NCBI GenBank assembly: GCA_025458665.1
Contig: JALOSG010000167.1
Span: 1 to 7,899, forward strand
Direction of reading: 5' to 3'
Origin: Serpentinimonas sp.
GTDB lineage: Bacteria; Pseudomonadota; Gammaproteobacteria; Burkholderiales; Burkholderiaceae_C
Length of the DNA: 7,899 bases
Shown here: positions 6,102 to 7,899 of the stretch, piece after piece
Layout: every line of letters starts with the position of its first letter
Position numbering within the stretch: position 1 is the stretch's first letter
The notes under the pieces: model-generated
What the model was told of the DNA's origin: nothing
The model's database searches: none
Seen by the model: the letters and a program-made list of their open reading frames with translations, nothing else
Made by a program: the position numbers and the translations under genes

Positions 6102-7899
6102 CGCTTCCTGCATCCCGGCCATATCCGCAGCCTGCGGCGTTCGGCCCCGCCGACCGGGCGCTCAGCCGCCTCCTGCAGCAGCTGCACCCCATCCCCGCCG
6201 CCGAGCCCCGGCGCGACCTCATGCCCAGGCTGGCCGAAATGGCCAGTGCCCAGTTCGGGCGCGGCCACGCCTGTGTCGATCTCACCCTGGCCGGTAACGC
6301 CAGCCCGGAAGAACCCACTGCCCTCATGGATGCAGCCAGCCGCCTGCCCTGGGCCGGGCCGGGTGGCCCCCTGGTGCTCACCGGCCACCACGGGCCGGAG
6401 CGCCTCTATCTGCGCCGTGCCTGGCAGGCGGAGCAGGTGATCCGCCGCGCCATGCAGGAGCGGTTGTTGCGCGTGCCGCAGGCCGCGAACCCCGATCAGG
6501 CCGCCAGCCTGGCCGCGGAGCTGGCCCAACTGTTCCCCGAACCCGGTGTGGACTGGCAGAAAACCGCGTGTGCTCTGGCGGCGCGGGCTCCTTTGCTGCT
6601 GCTCACGGGCGGCCCGGGCACCGGGAAAACCACCACGGTGGGGCGCCTGCTGGCCCTCCTGCAAAGCCGTGCACTGGCAGCCGGGGAGGCGCTGCGCATC
6701 CACCTGGCGGCGCCCACCGGCAAGGCGGCGGCGCGCATGAACGAGTCCCTGGCCGGCGCACTCGCCAGCCTGCCCGAACCCTTCCGCCAGCAGTTGCACA
6801 GCCACCCGCCAGCCCCGGCGCAAACGCTGCACCGTCTGCTTCGGCTGCACCCCGATGGCTTGCAGCGCCCGCCGGAACCCATCGATACCGACCTGCTGGT
6901 GGTGGACGAAGCCTCCATGATCGACCTGGAAACCCTGGCGCGCCTGTTCCAGAGCGTTCCCGCCAGCGCCACGCTGGTGCTGCTGGGCGACCGCGACCAG
7001 TTGGCCTCGGTGGAGGCCGGCTCTGCCTGGGCGCAGCTGTGTGAAGGCGCAGAGCAGGGCGCCTACAGCGCTGCTGCGCGCCAGTGGCTGGGCGCAGCAG
7101 GGGTGGAACTGCCGCCCGCTGGCGAGTTGCAGGAAGGCTCTTCGTCCAGCGCGCCATCGCCGTGGGCCGATGCCACCGTCATGCTGCGCGTGTCCCGCCG
7201 CTTCGACGCCGCCAGCACCATCGGGCAATGGGCCGCAGCCATCAACACCGGCATCAACACCGGCAACACCGCCGGCAACACCGCCGGCAACACCTCCGGT
7301 CTGGCTCCCCTGCTGCAAGCCGTTCCGCAGGCCACAGTGGTCTGGAACGGGCTGTTCGGCAGCGCTGCGCCAAGCGGCGCCTGGGCCGAGTTCCGCCAGC
7401 GGCTGGCCCACCTACAGGGCTCGCCCGGCCAACCGGGCGCCACCGTCCACCCCGATGCAGACGACCCCACCGCGCAGGCGCTTCTTGCTGCACTGGGCCG
7501 CTTCCAGGTGCTGTGCGCCGTGCGCGAAGGGCCCTGGGGCGTGCACCACATGAACCGCCGCATTGCCCGCGCCCTGGGCCTGCCCTCCGAGGGTTGGTAC
7601 ACCGGGCGCGCCGTCATGGTCACCCGCAACGACCCCGCGCTCCACCTCATGAATGGCGATGTGGGCCTGTGCCTCTGGCGCGACGGCGCGTGGCGCGTGG
7701 CGTTTCCGCGCACGCCGGCGCAGCCCGGCAGTGCGTCGGGGCCGGGTATCCACTGGGTTGCGGCATCGCGGTTGCCGGAAGTGGAAACCGCTTTTGCCAT
7801 GACCATCCACAAATCGCAGGGCTCCGAGTTCGATGAGGTGCTGCTGGTGCTGCCCGAGGAAGCCGGCCCCATTCTCACCCGCGAGCTGCTCTACACCGG
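6098..7899 (+). CDS. recD: RecBCD subunit RecD: 5'-3' helicase (3' end outside window)
   Basis: RecD is the SF1B helicase of RecBCD and tracks the 5'-ended strand. I translated this frame by hand: it stays open from ATG 6098 to the window edge, giving 600 complete codons plus two bases, against about 608 residues in E. coli RecD. Motifs (residues): Walker A GGPGTGKTTT 171-180 with K177, the same number as the E. coli Walker lysine; APTGKAAARM 205-214; Walker B VVDEAS with D270 and E271; GDRDQL 297-302; RVSRRFD around 364-370; IHKSQGSEF 570-578. The sequence stops at RELLYTG, just before the expected final motif (VTRAR), so about 40-60 residues probably lie downstream. The N-terminal 140 residues are weakly conserved, as usual for the RecC-contacting domain. 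An unusual five-unit tetrapeptide repeat occupies residues 382-401. The start has a strong Shine-Dalgarno sequence and overlaps the recB stop as ATGA. Confidence 0.97.
   Translation, partial: MTLPASRPYPQPAAFGPADRALSRLLQQLHPIPAAEPRRDLMPRLAEMASAQFGRGHACVDLTLAGNASPEEPTALMDAASRLPWAGPGGPLVLTGHHGPERLYLRRAWQAEQVIRRAMQERLLRVPQAANPDQAASLAAELAQLFPEPGVDWQKTACALAARAPLLLLTGGPGTGKTTTVGRLLALLQSRALAAGEALRIHLAAPTGKAAARMNESLAGALASLPEPFRQQLHSHPPAPAQTLHRLLRLHPDGLQRPPEPIDTDLLVVDEASMIDLETLARLFQSVPASATLVLLGDRDQLASVEAGSAWAQLCEGAEQGAYSAAARQWLGAAGVELPPAGELQEGSSSSAPSPWADATVMLRVSRRFDAASTIGQWAAAINTGINTGNTAGNTAGNTSGLAPLLQAVPQATVVWNGLFGSAAPSGAWAEFRQRLAHLQGSPGQPGATVHPDADDPTAQALLAALGRFQVLCAVREGPWGVHHMNRRIARALGLPSEGWYTGRAVMVTRNDPALHLMNGDVGLCLWRDGAWRVAFPRTPAQPGSASGPGIHWVAASRLPEVETAFAMTIHKSQGSEFDEVLLVLPEEAGPILTRELLYT
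7241..7300 (+). repeat. Five-unit 12-bp tandem repeat inside recD
   Basis: Five consecutive 12-bp units encode INTG-INTG-NTAG-NTAG-NTSG at RecD residues 382-401. Units 1 and 2 are identical (ATCAACACCGGC), units 3 and 4 are identical (AACACCGCCGGC), and unit 5 differs from these by two bases. The array follows the conserved IGQWAAAIN block; E. coli RecD continues AAIN-RGDKT there (recalled), so the array looks like an expanded surface loop. Asn/Thr/Gly/Ala/Ser content predicts a flexible, uncharged segment. Confidence 0.9.

Noticed and set aside
1395..6902. E. coli Chi octamers GCTGGTGG on the + strand at 1395-1402, 3521-3528 and 6895-6902, with one on the - strand at 1986-1993
   Set aside because: The octamer is made of common codons in this composition (for example CTG GTG), the RecC Chi-reading region is mostly outside the window, and the Chi sequence of this organism is unknown. 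Four hits in one operon prove nothing without genome-wide skew analysis.
5981..7411. Antisense open frame of 476 codons opposite recB/recD
   Set aside because: Gly/Gln/Ala-rich shadow lacking recognisable domains. The repeat GVAGGVAGGVAG is simply the reverse reading of the recD 12-bp repeat.

Overview
The window is a GC-rich (about 70% by eye), fully coding stretch holding most of a recC-recB-recD operon, all on the + strand. It reads as the chromosome of a high-GC betaproteobacterium, probably Burkholderiales (Comamonadaceae-like). That placement is an inference from base composition, the E. coli-type RecBCD rather than AddAB, and the direct recC-recB-recD order. No mobile element, RNA gene, CRISPR array, promoter or terminator is visible.

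Layout: positions 1-2322 carry the C-terminal 773 residues of RecC, whose start lies upstream of the window. Positions 2319-6101 carry a complete RecB of 1260 residues. Positions 6098-7899 carry RecD from its start through residue 600, cut off just before its last helicase motif. Both gene junctions are ATGA overlaps, each with a good Shine-Dalgarno sequence about 5 nt before the start, so the three subunits are probably translationally coupled. No intergenic stretch exists anywhere in the window.

Together the genes encode the RecBCD enzyme (exonuclease V), which unwinds and degrades DNA from double-strand ends, responds to Chi, and loads RecA for recombinational repair. RecB supplies the 3'-5' SF1A helicase and the only nuclease. 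RecD supplies the 5'-3' SF1B helicase. RecC is the inactive helicase/nuclease-like scaffold that reads Chi. All catalytic motifs that fall within the window look intact, with no frameshift or internal stop.

I do not see a new biological system here. What is unusual is modest: several short in-frame tandem repeats with a 12-bp period in recB and recD, the clearest being five units in recD; an Asp/Gly-rich low-complexity segment between RecB helicase motifs; and a T7 slippery heptamer inside recC.
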